Positions 1 to 9,739 of a stretch of 64,000 nt of DNA are shown here, one piece after another (within the stretch, counting starts at the first letter, position 1; the number at the start of each line of letters is the position of its first letter). The translations under genes were made by a program, and so were the position numbers. The notes beneath the pieces are model-generated. The model was not told where the DNA came from, did not search any database, and saw only the letters and a program-made list of their open reading frames with translations. This DNA is from Phascolomyces articulosus (Eukaryota; Mucoromycota; Mucoromycetes; Mucorales; Lichtheimiaceae), in contig JAIXMP010000018.1 in NCBI GenBank assembly GCA_025677815.1, positions 558,001-622,000 of the forward strand. Reading direction: 5' to 3'.

Positions 1-906
1 TATCAGTAAGATAAAAGAAATAAACAGGAGACGTAGTAAGTCAACGAGACCCAAAATAATTCAGTAAAGTTTTATTATGATTCAAAAATAATCTCTCTAT
101 TTATACTAAATTGCTCATCATAGATGGACTGCCACTACGTGTGTATTGAGATGAAATGGTAATAAAATCGAATGTAAAAATAAAGAGATGGATAAGAATA
201 TAGTTGAGAATCTTTTTTATTGTTCAAATTTGTTCATATTTATATGTTTTGTCTATCTAATGTAATGATGTTGTTCACTAGATCATTCTAGTACTATATT
301 TCACTGACTTTGATTAAAGGATGATTGATATCCAATTATTCAAGTGTATACGCATACTTGGTTCTAGATATTTCTTCATGTACCTAGCAATAGGTATATT
401 ATCCTGTTTAGTAATCATTCTTCATCTTTCTTCTGTATTCTAGATTATTAGTAATGAGGAATGAATCAAGAGTGATTGTTGTATCCAACATATAATGGCT
501 TCACAATAAATAATAATTATTCATTATTATTATTATTATTACTGTCATTCACCCTATATCTCACTTGTGTGGTGATTCTATTTGGATAATTACTTATGTT
601 ACACACAGTATTGCACCATCCTCTTTCACATATTGTTAATTATGCTGGATCATACAATCCTTCTAATGATATCATTCATAGTCTACTTAAATATACTGTC
701 CTTATAACATGCAATCTAAATAATGCAATCTATATTCTAATATTATACCATAATGTGCAAGTTGTGATAGTCCATCTATAATAAGCACTTTCTTATAAAT
801 AGAGAGATTATTTTTTATCTTAATAAACTTCAGTTCATTATTTTCGGGTCTTGTTGACTTATCTCATCTCCTTTTATTCTTTTTATTGATTAATTTCTCT
901 CTGATA
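1..906. mobile_element. Element with terminal inverted repeats at left edge
   Basis: Positions 1-105 and 794-906 are imperfect inverted repeats. Reading 906 to 794 on the minus strand gives the same order of blocks as 1 to 105: TATCAG, an A/G-rich block, AGTCAACnAGACCC, then AATAATCTCTCTATTTATA. The last 19-base block is identical in both arms. The interior (about 690 bp) is AT-rich with no credible coding region; a 61-codon ORF at 596-781 looks like chance. The left arm starts at base 1, so the element may extend outside the window and no target-site duplication could be judged. This looks like a MITE or other non-autonomous DNA element, but I do not recognise the family. Confidence 0.6.
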
Positions 907-1151
907 CAATAATAGAACTATTATTATAGTTCATTATATAAATAATATCTCTCTTATTTCTAATTAATAAACTATATAAACTATTTCATTAGAAAGCCTG
1001 ATTTTTTCTCTATTTTTTGATATATATTACATTATACTTTATTTAGTAGATTGCTGAATAAATAATAAAAAATAGTAAAAGATTTAAAATCACGTGACAT
1101 GGTCTGTTCTATTCCTTTGATCATTAAGAGTGAGAATGTAAAGACAACCAA

Positions 1152-1222
1152 GCGTCGATGGTTTAGTGGTATAATATCCGCCTGCCACGCGGATGACCCG
1201 AGTTCGATTCTCGGTCGACGCA
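1152..1222 (+). tRNA. tRNA-Gly (anticodon GCC)
   Basis: A complete cloverleaf can be drawn by eye. The 7-bp acceptor stem GCGTCGA (1152-1158) pairs with TCGACGC (1215-1221), with discriminator A at 1222. The anticodon stem TCCGC/GCGGA closes loop CTGCCAC, giving anticodon GCC (glycine). The T arm is CCGAG-TTCGATT-CTCGG and includes the internal B box. No intron is present and CCA is not encoded, as expected for a eukaryotic gene. The first T4 run downstream (1259-1262) could terminate Pol III. The gene sits between two repeat elements. Confidence 0.97.
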
Positions 1223-1584
1223 ATTATATGTCAATAACCGTCCAGTTGTTATATTGGTTTTGTGTAACGTTGTTTTTTGTCATATGTCGTAACTATTAGT
1301 CGGGTATTTTTAATACCGATATTACATCTTTTACTGCGGCTACATTGTACTTCTTTATGCTTCGTCATAACCGCAGCATACCTCTTTATCAGTCACAGTT
1401 CCCTTTTCCTTTTATAATTATATTATCATCATCATCCGCAGCTTCATCGTTATCATTAGTTATTCATCATCATCATTATTTTATAATTATTATCATCCGC
1501 AGTAGTTTTAGAAAAGAAAAAAATATTGGATCATTTTATTAAAAATAAAGGACATCTTCTATCTATCTTATTATCTCATATATA

Positions 1585-1706
1585 CCTTCGTGGTTCTCTT
1601 CCTTCGTGGTTATTCTGTGTGGTTATTTACCTGTATGGTTATTATCTGTGTGGTTATATTCTCTCTTCGTGGTTCTCTCTGTGTGGTTTTATCTTCGTGG
1701 TTTCAA
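1585..1706 (+). repeat. Degenerate tandem repeat of (C/T)GTGGTT units
   Basis: About eight irregular copies of a CGTGGTT or TGTGGTT core separated by 5-12 pyrimidine-rich bases run through this stretch. It begins at the inner end of the left fold-back arm. The inner end of the right arm carries one complementary copy (AACCACG, about 2139-2145), so the array probably expanded on one side only. No coding function is evident. Confidence 0.6.
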
Positions 1707-1717
1707 CTTATAAAAAA

Positions 1718-1754
1718 TACGACACATATTTTTTATAGATAGAAATGTCGTGTA
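1718..1754. repeat. 10-bp perfect inverted repeat (hairpin)
   Basis: TACGACACAT at 1718-1727 is the exact reverse complement of ATGTCGTGTA at 1745-1754, with a 17-base loop. The core TACGACA also occurs in the outer fold-back arms (2451-2458 and, as complement, 1284-1290). The motif may be a subterminal binding site of the element, but this is inference. Confidence 0.55.
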
Positions 1755-1811
1755 TATATTTTGACGGAAGTCCAAGCCAACAATACAAATAGCAGTTAAT
1801 AACAAATAAAT

Positions 1812-1882
1812 ATAAGATAAGGAATAACGGATAGATGATGTTTATTTAATAAAGACCATGGGGATATTTATATGTTTTCTAA
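1812..1882 (+). repeat. Extra partial copy of the fold-back arm
   Basis: This stretch resembles 2165-2230 in direct orientation. It shares AAGATAA, ATAGA(AG)ATGATGTTTATTT, AATAAA and ATTTATAT(G/C)TTTTCTAA with small indels. It lies in the loop of the fold-back element, so part of the arm is present three times. This suggests nested insertion or internal duplication. Confidence 0.55.
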
Positions 1883-2458
1883 ACTACTAAAGGTATGATA
1901 TATATGATGTAATGGATCATGATAATAATAGAATAGTGCTAAGTGTCTTGGCACTAGCGATGATACTAATGATAACAATAATTATGACGATGACGATGAT
2001 GCCAAGCAGAGGTTGCTAAGCATCGCAAGAAGTATTCAAAATAGAAATAATGACGATGGTTATTTTTAGACTAATAACCGCGCAAGAAGTATACAAAAAA
2101 AGGAAGACGTTACGCCAAGGAATCTTGGCTACGACAGAAACCACGAAGGTATGTACGAGATAATAAGATAAATAGAAGATGATGTTTATTTTTAATAAAA
2201 TAATCCAGTATTTATATCTTTTCTAATAATATTGGAGATAATAATATGACTAATACTGATGATAATGAACTGCAGATTACGATAATATAATATAAGAAAT
2301 GGGTACAATAATATAGAAGGATATGGCTGTGGTTATGATATAATAGAAGTAAAAGAAGTATAATAATGCTAAGCGCGCCATATCCCGAATGCGCGATATG
2401 CGCAGCAATAAAAATGATATGATTGGTATTAAAAATAGCCGATCAATAGTTACGACAT

Positions 2459-4520
2459 TTTTTCTGTCATTTGTTGACGTCGTTAACGTTATCGTTCGTT
2501 GTTCTCCTCTTCTTTTTCATTATGACTATTATCGATACTAGTAATATTAATTATAATAGTAGGCAATATTTATGGACCAGTAATGTAATGGTGTAGACCA
2601 TTATGATGATATACAACCTACGAAGTCATTGATCAGCATATCTGCAGATATCAATATACACAAGGACAATTGGACGGATCAATATGAATAATAACATGAA
2701 CGATTATGGACGAACGCATGGTTGTATATGGAAATATAAGATGGATCAATATAGTTATAGAAATGTAGATTATTTATATTAGCATAGACGTTAGAATAGC
2801 CCCATATATTTCGATGTATATAAAAGAGGGATCTTATAAACCAAGATCCCATATCGTTTTATTATTTATATATCTCGACCCCTAACTGCTTATTTTATTT
2901 CATTTCGCGCTTTCTCACACTGTCTAATCGAACCCGTTTATAAGTATACAAGTTAAACTTGCGTTATTATAAGTAAGATGGGTAAATATTGCCATTGTTT
3001 ACTTTGATAAAAAAAAAAAAAAAAACTTTGCTGGAGCTGTGTTACTAGATAAGTCATTACGATTATTTTTAGTCATGCAAGTGGTAGCAGTATGTGGAAT
3101 CCCCAAAAATAGCATATCAGTTCTGAAAAAAAAATATAGTAGATATAAAATGATAGTAAGTTTATAATATTATATATGAGAATAACAAAAATGGCAATGT
3201 AAAATGAATTAGATGGGTGATATGACACCCTGCCTGCCACTTCACTGCATGATGATAATGTAAAATTTAAAAAGGGAATTGTTTTATTTTCCGTTTCAAA
3301 TTTTATATAGTAATTCATCATTGATTAAATAAGTCTAATCAATAGGGCATGTTCTTTATTCTATAAACATCTCTCTTATTATTATTATTATTATTATTTT
3401 GTTGACTGATACGTACGCTTATTATAGGCTTTAATTGTAGAATTCTATATCCAATATCTCAATCAACGGCTCTGATTTAATACTTTATTTAAAATGAATA
3501 AACAGAAGAACTACTCTACTCGTCATTACTATACTTCTTTAATAATACTTTACTTCGGATCTATATAAAAATATAAACAATAATAGTATCATATAAAAAA
3601 AGAGGACTAAATATATAATTGAAATATAAGATTTAAACAATAGAATATTCTTTTTATCAAATTATTGTAATCATTTTTTTTATGGCAAGCAGTTAAACCC
3701 TGCTCCTTACTTTGTTTGCTTCATTGTCTTGATATATTTGCAAAACGTAAAATGGTGATGCATAGAGCTAAGCGTTTCTTTTTTTTCTTCTTACTATTAA
3801 TATTGTGAATAGTTTTTCCACAATAAAAATTTTGAACAGTAATAGAATCCTCTTTGTATTTTCTTTTTTCTTTTCTTGATGAATTTTTGAGAATTTACGC
3901 AAAGTTGAGTATAGCCATTATTTGACGAGACTTTGCTAAGAGAGATAATGTCAAGAAGATTAACATTTTTTTCTCATTCTATTCGTATATTGTAATAGGA
4001 GTATTACATTCGTCAATCTAATTGACAGATTGATCTACTCGAACCATTTGTTGATTATTGTTCTTTTTGATTATAGCTTAAATTATTTTCTTTTACAAGA
4101 AGAATCTATATATATCTACTACCTACAAAAGAATGAGAGAGAGAAAGAACTTATATTTACCATATAAACACATAACCAAATTTGACTATTTACTCTTTGT
4201 ACGTAAGTTAATTCGCTTGGATGATTTCTTTTTTTCTTCTTTTGATATAAATACCTTGAATAAATCAAATCATTCGTTTTCTTTCTTCCAATATTATAAT
4301 TTTTAATCTTTCCCTTAGATTCCCTCCATTCGTTAGTTTCCCAAAATACCAAATAAACTTTTTTCAAAAGTTGCCATACTTTCCTTTTCTAATCCTTCCA
4401 CATAGAAATATACACATTTTAATACATTTCTTATATATTTCCTTAATCCATTTCTCTTGTCATATATTTTAGCCTAATATAATTTCTTTTAATATTATTC
4501 CTATTATTATTACTACAATA
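2459..4520. other. Intergenic region upstream of the HMG-box gene
   Basis: No credible coding region is present; ORFs of about 80 codons at 3073-3321 and 4119-4367 (minus strand) have AT-driven composition and resemble nothing. The stretch holds A/T tracts (A18 at about 3008-3025) and short trinucleotide repeats (ATT near 3380). It also holds a TATA-like box followed by a hairpin (listed separately). The pyrimidine-rich 4380-4520 stretch before the HMG start codon is probably 5' leader. Confidence 0.6.
2817..2850 (+). promoter_or_regulatory. TATA-like box followed by an 8-bp hairpin
   Basis: TATATAAA at 2817-2824 is followed almost at once by GGGATCTT (2828-2835), a 7-base loop and AAGATCCC (2843-2850). 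No credible ORF follows. This could be a promoter/R-region relic of an LTR-type element or the start of a noncoding transcript. The sequence shows the two motifs; function is inferred. Confidence 0.35.
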
Positions 4521-6072
4521 ATGGATTTCGACCATCACGAAGAAACCTACATTGTTGATCCAGTTGATACCTCCAGCAAAAATTTGCCTTCCATTTTAAA
4601 GGACGGCTATGATAACGATAATAGCAGCTGCAGTAGCATGGATACTAGCTCAAACATTATCGCCAAAATTAAAGCTTTACCCGGCGTAAAGAAAGATCAA
4701 ATCAAAGATATGATTAATTTGGCCTCTACCGTCTCTGAACATTCCCAGCCACGTCGTCGCCGCCCTCGTATTCGTAAACGTGATCCCAGTCAAGTGCCCC
4801 GTCCTATGAACTGTTTCCTTACCTATCGTCTTGAAAAACAGAAACAAATAGCCACTATCTGTCCTGGTGCCAACCACCGTGAAATTTCCAAGATAGTTGC
4901 TAAATGGTGGAGTCAAGAATCGGATGAAGAAAAGAAAAAATACCGGGTCGTTGCTGAAAAAGATAAGCAGCTTCATAGGGAAAAGTAAGACACTCATTTC
5001 TTTTTTTTTCTGTTGACCTGAGAGAACAATAGAATCAAAAATTAAAAGTATAAAATCATTAATTTTCATTATTTCTCTTTAATAATGATTTTCAAATAGA
5101 TATCCAAATTACAAGTACTCACCAAAGAAAAAACGACAAGGTGGATCCACCAATAATAACAGCAACGAAAGTACTTCCAATGATGACTCTTCCATCAAAC
5201 AAACGCCGTCCCCTTCATCTTCCAACAACAATGTCGGACAGCTTACTATGTCGATTGGTTCGTTCCTTGCTAACAAGCAACAAGATCAAGTGTCAACGTA
5301 CCTTAATAATTGGCCATTTTCTGGTGATAAGTCTTTGTTTCCAACATCTTATCCTTATGGGTTCAGTAACAAGGCAAATGATCCAATTATTCTTCCACCA
5401 CCCATCACCCATCCAACAACTACACCATCGACAACGAATTATTCCAATTTTAATTCGATGCAAAATACCAACAACATTAATGCTTACAACAATTTTTCAG
5501 GATCTGCTCCAGCATTTGATTATTCCTTTTCTATGAATATGGCGGATACTACTGGACAATTTTGGACAACACCGCAACCAGCCATTCATGCTCCTGTACT
5601 TCCTCCTATTCAACAACAACAACAGCAGCAGCAACAACGTGAACTTCCATGGATCACTCATGGTATACCCCCTTCGTTTTCATTCAATACACCATCGACG
5701 ACAAATTTATCACCTATTTTTGATTCTTTTCCATCTCCTTTTGATAGTAAGCAACAGCTGCAACGCCAACAACAACAGTCTTACCATCCATCCACGTCAT
5801 TATCCAATTATTCCAATACCACTACTCTGGAACCTCCTAAGGATATGTTTCAAAACCAGCAACAATTGTTACCCTCTTATTATCCAACTTTACCTACCCT
5901 TGAAGAACCCATTTATAATTCTCAACATGTTGGTTTAACTGATATGTTGAATACGGATTTTCCTTTAATGAGTCCACTTTTTTCTCTCATGCAACAAACC
6001 ATTGCTCCCGGTCAAACTTTACTTCATAGTTTGACAAATAACAACAGTAATAGCAATAACAATCTACTTTGA
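4521..6072 (+). CDS. HMG-box (MATA/SOX-like) transcription factor, Gln/Asn-rich
   Basis: Two exons, 4521-4984 and 5100-6072 (intron GTAAG...TAG), give 478 residues. The HMG box spans about residues 93-165. It shows the RPMNCFLTYR helix-1 start, the REISKIVAKWW helix, and, only after splicing, the YPNYKYSPKKK ending typical of SOX/MATA-type boxes. A basic run (RRRRPRIRKR, about 78-87) just before the box looks like a nuclear signal. The rest is low complexity, rich in Ser, Asn, Pro and Gln, with a nine-Gln run near residue 330, as in fungal activators. It should bind the DNA minor groove sequence-specifically in the nucleus. Mucorales sexM/sexP mating factors are HMG proteins normally flanked by a triose-phosphate transporter and an RNA helicase gene. 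Neither is visible here, so a non-mating paralogue is more likely. Confidence 0.93.
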
Positions 6073-6847
6073 GTTTCCTTAAATAAGAATGTAGTAAACC
6101 TTTCATCCTCCCCTCTCTTCTAAAAAAACGATTTAATCCCCTCCTTAATCCTCATCGTTTGTTTTAATATTGTAAAGAAGAAGAAAGTCATCATGAACTT
6201 TTTGTTGATAAGTAAATAAAAACTAATACATTGGATATATATAAATATATATATATTAGGTAATAAACGCAAGTACATCGGTTGTATGATAAAAAAATAG
6301 ATGATCACTAACATCCACTTGCTTTTTATCAATTATATCGTGTGGGAAAAGTTCTGCAAACTACATAATGTTTGCATATCACTGCATATTTTAAATACAT
6401 GGGCCATCTCTAACTTTATTATTTGTTACATAGTTATGAATCCTTTTAGGAATGAACCATGACCTACTTACTTTTTTATCCTCTTCCGTCATCCAACTGT
6501 TATGTGTCATATCATATTTCGTATTGATAAAAGGTCCACAATAATAATGATAGCCGATTAAATCACCGCGTGTTGTTGTTTTTGGAAATTGGTAAAACTT
6601 TGGCCTGTCATCTTTCTCTTTTTCAAAAAAACAAACAAGCAGCCTCCTTGCATATCTTATAAAAATAAAGGAAAACGATCCATCGTCATCCGATATTTAT
6701 ACGAAAATATTTATACCACCTTTTTTATTTTTATTTTCACTTCCTTTTATCTCTCATCTTCACCTACATCTATACATAATACAAGTAAAACATCTTTTCA
6801 TCCAAAGAACTTTTCTACTATTATTATTACGATATATAACAATCACC
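6073..6847. other. Intergenic, HMG-box gene to UbiC-like gene
   Basis: This holds the probable 3' UTR of the HMG-box gene and the promoter of the next gene. TA-rich tracts lie near 6238-6256. Pyrimidine-rich leader sequence with ACAAT and CACC precedes the start codon at 6848. Short ORFs here look like chance. Confidence 0.6.
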
Positions 6848-7733
6848 ATGCCAGTCCGTATCCCAGAACCTAAGCATACCAATAGCTATACAAGAGTTCC
6901 TTATAAATTCGCACAAGAATGTAAATAAACAATTTGCTTGTATCAATCAATGTTTGCATAAATAATAACCTCATGTACAAATGATAATAGTTACTGCTAC
7001 CAATGTATTTTTACAACTTCCTGATGGGTTTTCACCACTTGAACGTATGGTTTTACAAACCACAGGAAACCTGCAACGTTTATTATCCGCTTATTATAAT
7101 GTACCAAGTCGTGTCGTTATTTTGAGAAATGAACTGATTCCCTGTGGTGATGGTGAAAGTGATAAAAGTGATAATGAAATTCATACTGAACAAGATCAAA
7201 AGTCACCGCCCCCTCTTCCATTGCGCCATGAACAACAGCAATTAGATATTGGACATAATGAACTAGACATGCGCTTTGAACGTAAAATCTTGATGTACTT
7301 TGGTGATAAATTAGCTTATGAAGCTGATTCGTTAGTATCTGTAAAAGATCAACAAACACTTAGTTTATTAGCAAAGCATGAATATGGCTTGGGTCAAATC
7401 TTCAGGTAAATAGGATTGTGTTACGACGGATATGATTTTTTTCCCGCTATCTCTTTGTTTTTTCTGAATAATTGAAGATATTGAACGCCACTCTTCTTCA
7501 TTTACCCACATGTCTTTAGCCACTTACGACATACGCCAAGCTTTGCATTACGTTCTGTCGGCCGCCACGGTTCCGAACATGGACAAAGTTTTTGGAGAGA
7601 TTATACTTTAAGTGCACCAGGTGTCATTGATTGTTATATCCGTGAGACATTTGTTGAAGGTCTTTTTGGACCTTATACCGGTACTGCTTCAAAGAATCAA
7701 GGCACGGTTTGGTATAACCCAGAAGATTTCTAA
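6848..7733 (+). CDS. Small conserved-looking protein, tentatively UbiC/DUF98 (chorismate-lyase-like) fold
   Basis: Three exons (6848-6920, 6991-7405, 7520-7733) join in frame to 233 residues. The first ends in a split codon before GTAAATAAAC. The splices restore a smooth protein: YKFAQEF-TATNVFLQLPDG and GLGQIFSHLRH. Visible features are PLERMVLQTTGNLQRLLSAY near the N-terminus, a charged variable loop (about residues 85-105), then a run around SLLAKHEYGLGQIF and a C-terminal block with YIRETFVEGLFGP. The early hydrophobic LER...TGNLQ...L segment, the internal G-QIF and the final E-x-F recall chorismate pyruvate-lyase/DUF98 proteins. The catalytic residues could not be confirmed. No signal peptide or membrane segment is seen. 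The gene is firm; the family assignment is a guess. Confidence 0.75.
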
Positions 7734-8116
7734 ATAACTACTTATTTGTTCTTTTTTCATTCATTATTATTACTTGTTATATTGTTATTAAATATTTCAA
7801 TAGCTGCATTCTTTATTTATCACATTTCATTCTCTCCTTCTTTTTTATCATGCATTATTCTTTTTTTTTCTTCTCTAATCACTATGAAAATACTACAACA
7901 ATGAAAATTGTATATCAGAAACTAAATAAAAATTCGGATAATCGGTGGCACACCCGCACTAGGTACTCCTACCTGAAGCTTGGCATTAAAAAAGTCAATT
8001 CAATGTTGTACATGGTCTAAAAACCAAGAATAAGAGTGTGTTCTTTTTATATTTATTTATTTGACTCATACACTTCTTTTTTTTCTTTTTCTTATTATTA
8101 TAATACAATATATACG
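7734..8116. other. Intergenic, probable promoter of the chitinase gene
   Basis: A/T-rich spacer between two plus-strand genes. A GC-richer patch near 7940-7985 (GGTGGCACACCCG) stands out but matches no RNA gene I know. The 60 bp before the start codon is T/C-rich, as for other genes here. Confidence 0.55.
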
Positions 8117-9586
8117 ATGCAGCCTCCTCCAGCTACTAACGGTCCTGTCGTCGCAGGATATTTTGTGAATTGGTAATATATTTATTTTCACAATCGTCCT
8201 AGAGAATCTAAGTTGACCTTTTTTTTTTTAAATAACCTTGCAGGGGAATTTATGCCCGTGGTCATAATGTATGCGATCTCGCTGCCGATGCTCATAAACT
8301 GACTCATTTACTTTATGCATTTGCTAATCTCGAACCTTCAGGTGACATTATCCTTGGTGTAAGTTAAATAGACACATTTCAATATAAATACGGAACTTAA
8401 CTAAATAAAATATGATATATAGGACGTATGGGCAGACAAGGACAAACACTTTGCAGCAGAACAGACTATTGATCACCAAGCCGATGGTTGGAATGACCAA
8501 GGCAACAATCTTTATGGGAACTTTAAACAACTTTATCTATTGAAACAAAAAAATCGGCATTTAAAGGTAACGTTAAGTGTGGGTGGATGGACATGGTCCA
8601 CCAATTTTGGTACAGTGGCGGCAGATCCACAAAAGAGACAACGGTTTGTTCAATCAGCTATTAAACATATTGGTGATCTTGGATTGGATGGTATTGGTAA
8701 GTAAAGAAGAACACGCTGTATTTTTTACAGAAGGACGAAAGAGGAGGAGAGATTTTTTTTTTTTGATTTTGCATGAAATCTTATATTTATAAACTCATCA
8801 CCACAATCCATTTTAGATATTGATTGGGAATATCCAAAGACACCTGAAGAAGCATTTCATTTTGTCCATTTATTATACGAAATGCGTATTGCCTTAGATA
8901 TGTATCAACAAAGCATTGGACAGACCAACGAACCAAGGTTATTATTGACATTAGCTGTTGCATGTGGTCCATCCAATTATCGTTTGCTTCGTTTACGTGA
9001 AATGGAGCCCTATGTTGATTTATTTTATTTGATGGCATACGATTTTGCTGGATCATGGGATAGTACGACGGGACATCAAGCTGCCATTTATGGTGGTACA
9101 CTCAATGGTAATCAAGCTGTCACGGATTATATGCAAATGGGTGTCCCTCCTCATAAATTAGTACTTGGGTTACCTGTCTATGGTCGTGGATTTTGTAATA
9201 CATCACATACTCCTGGTGCATCTTTTAAAGATATCCCAGAAGGATCTTGGGAAAAGGGTATGTTTGATTATAAACATTTACCACCTGCTGGGGCAACAGA
9301 ATATATTGACGAGCAACGTATGGCTTCTTGGTCGTATGACCCTTCCAAACGAGAATTCATCAGCTATGATACACCTGCCGTCATCCAAGCCAAGTGTGAA
9401 TATATAAAACAACAACGATTGGGTGGTGCAATGTTTTGGGAATTAAGTGCAGATCATAAAGGAGAACATCCACGTAGTTTATTAAATACGGTCTATCGAT
9501 CCTTTGGCGGACAGTTGGATTCTGTTCCCAATCATTTACGATTCCCAAAGAGTCAATATGATAATATTAGAGCAATGAGTTCATAA
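8117..9586 (+). CDS. GH18 chitinase (no signal peptide)
   Basis: Four exons (8117-8172, 8244-8358, 8423-8696, 8817-9586) give 404 residues. The glycoside hydrolase family 18 barrel fills the protein. VAGYFVNWGIY opens strand 1, LKVTLSVGGW is the SxGG motif, and DGIDIDWE (about 146-153) is the DxxDxDxE catalytic motif, with Glu153 as acid/base. The motif is split by intron 3 and restored by splicing. Later come YLMAYDFAGSWD and, near the end, GGAMFWELSADHKGE with the conserved substrate-floor Trp. It should hydrolyse beta-1,4 linkages of chitin. The N-terminus (MQPPPATNGPVVAGYF) is not a signal peptide and there is no chitin-binding module, so it is either cytosolic or exported unconventionally. 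A missed upstream exon is possible but none is visible. Confidence 0.95.
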
Positions 9587-9739
9587 AAAATAAACAAAGC
9601 AACCAGTTATTATATATAGTTGTATAAGTTTATTATTTATTAAATATTAAAGTGGGAGAGGGTGATGGATGTTTTTTATAATTCTATAAATAGGAATAAG
9701 ATGTAAAAAAGAGAGTACTGTGATATATAGAAAACCTGT

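Larger units (their letters stand above)
1284..2458. mobile_element. Fold-back (long-TIR) element downstream of tRNA-Gly
   Basis: Two long arms are inverted copies of each other: about 1284-1597 and 2137-2458. Matches read from outside inward include GTTACGACAT (2449-2458) against ATGTCGTAAC (1284-1293), GGTATTAAAAATA against its complement, and a 50-base stretch near 1530-1580 that matches the complement of 2160-2210 with only a few differences. The arms are roughly 315-320 bp with small indels around a loop of about 540 bp. No open reading frame suggests a transposase, so it looks non-autonomous. The outer left end lies about 60 bp from the tRNA-Gly 3' end. Exact termini and target-site duplication are unclear. 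Confidence 0.7.

Noticed and set aside
596..781. 61-codon ORF inside the left-edge element
   Set aside because: No similarity to transposase; composition typical of AT-rich chance ORFs.
7934..7990. GC-richer patch that might be a 5S rRNA gene or fragment
   Set aside because: No match by eye to the conserved 5S loops or Pol III boxes; likely promoter DNA.
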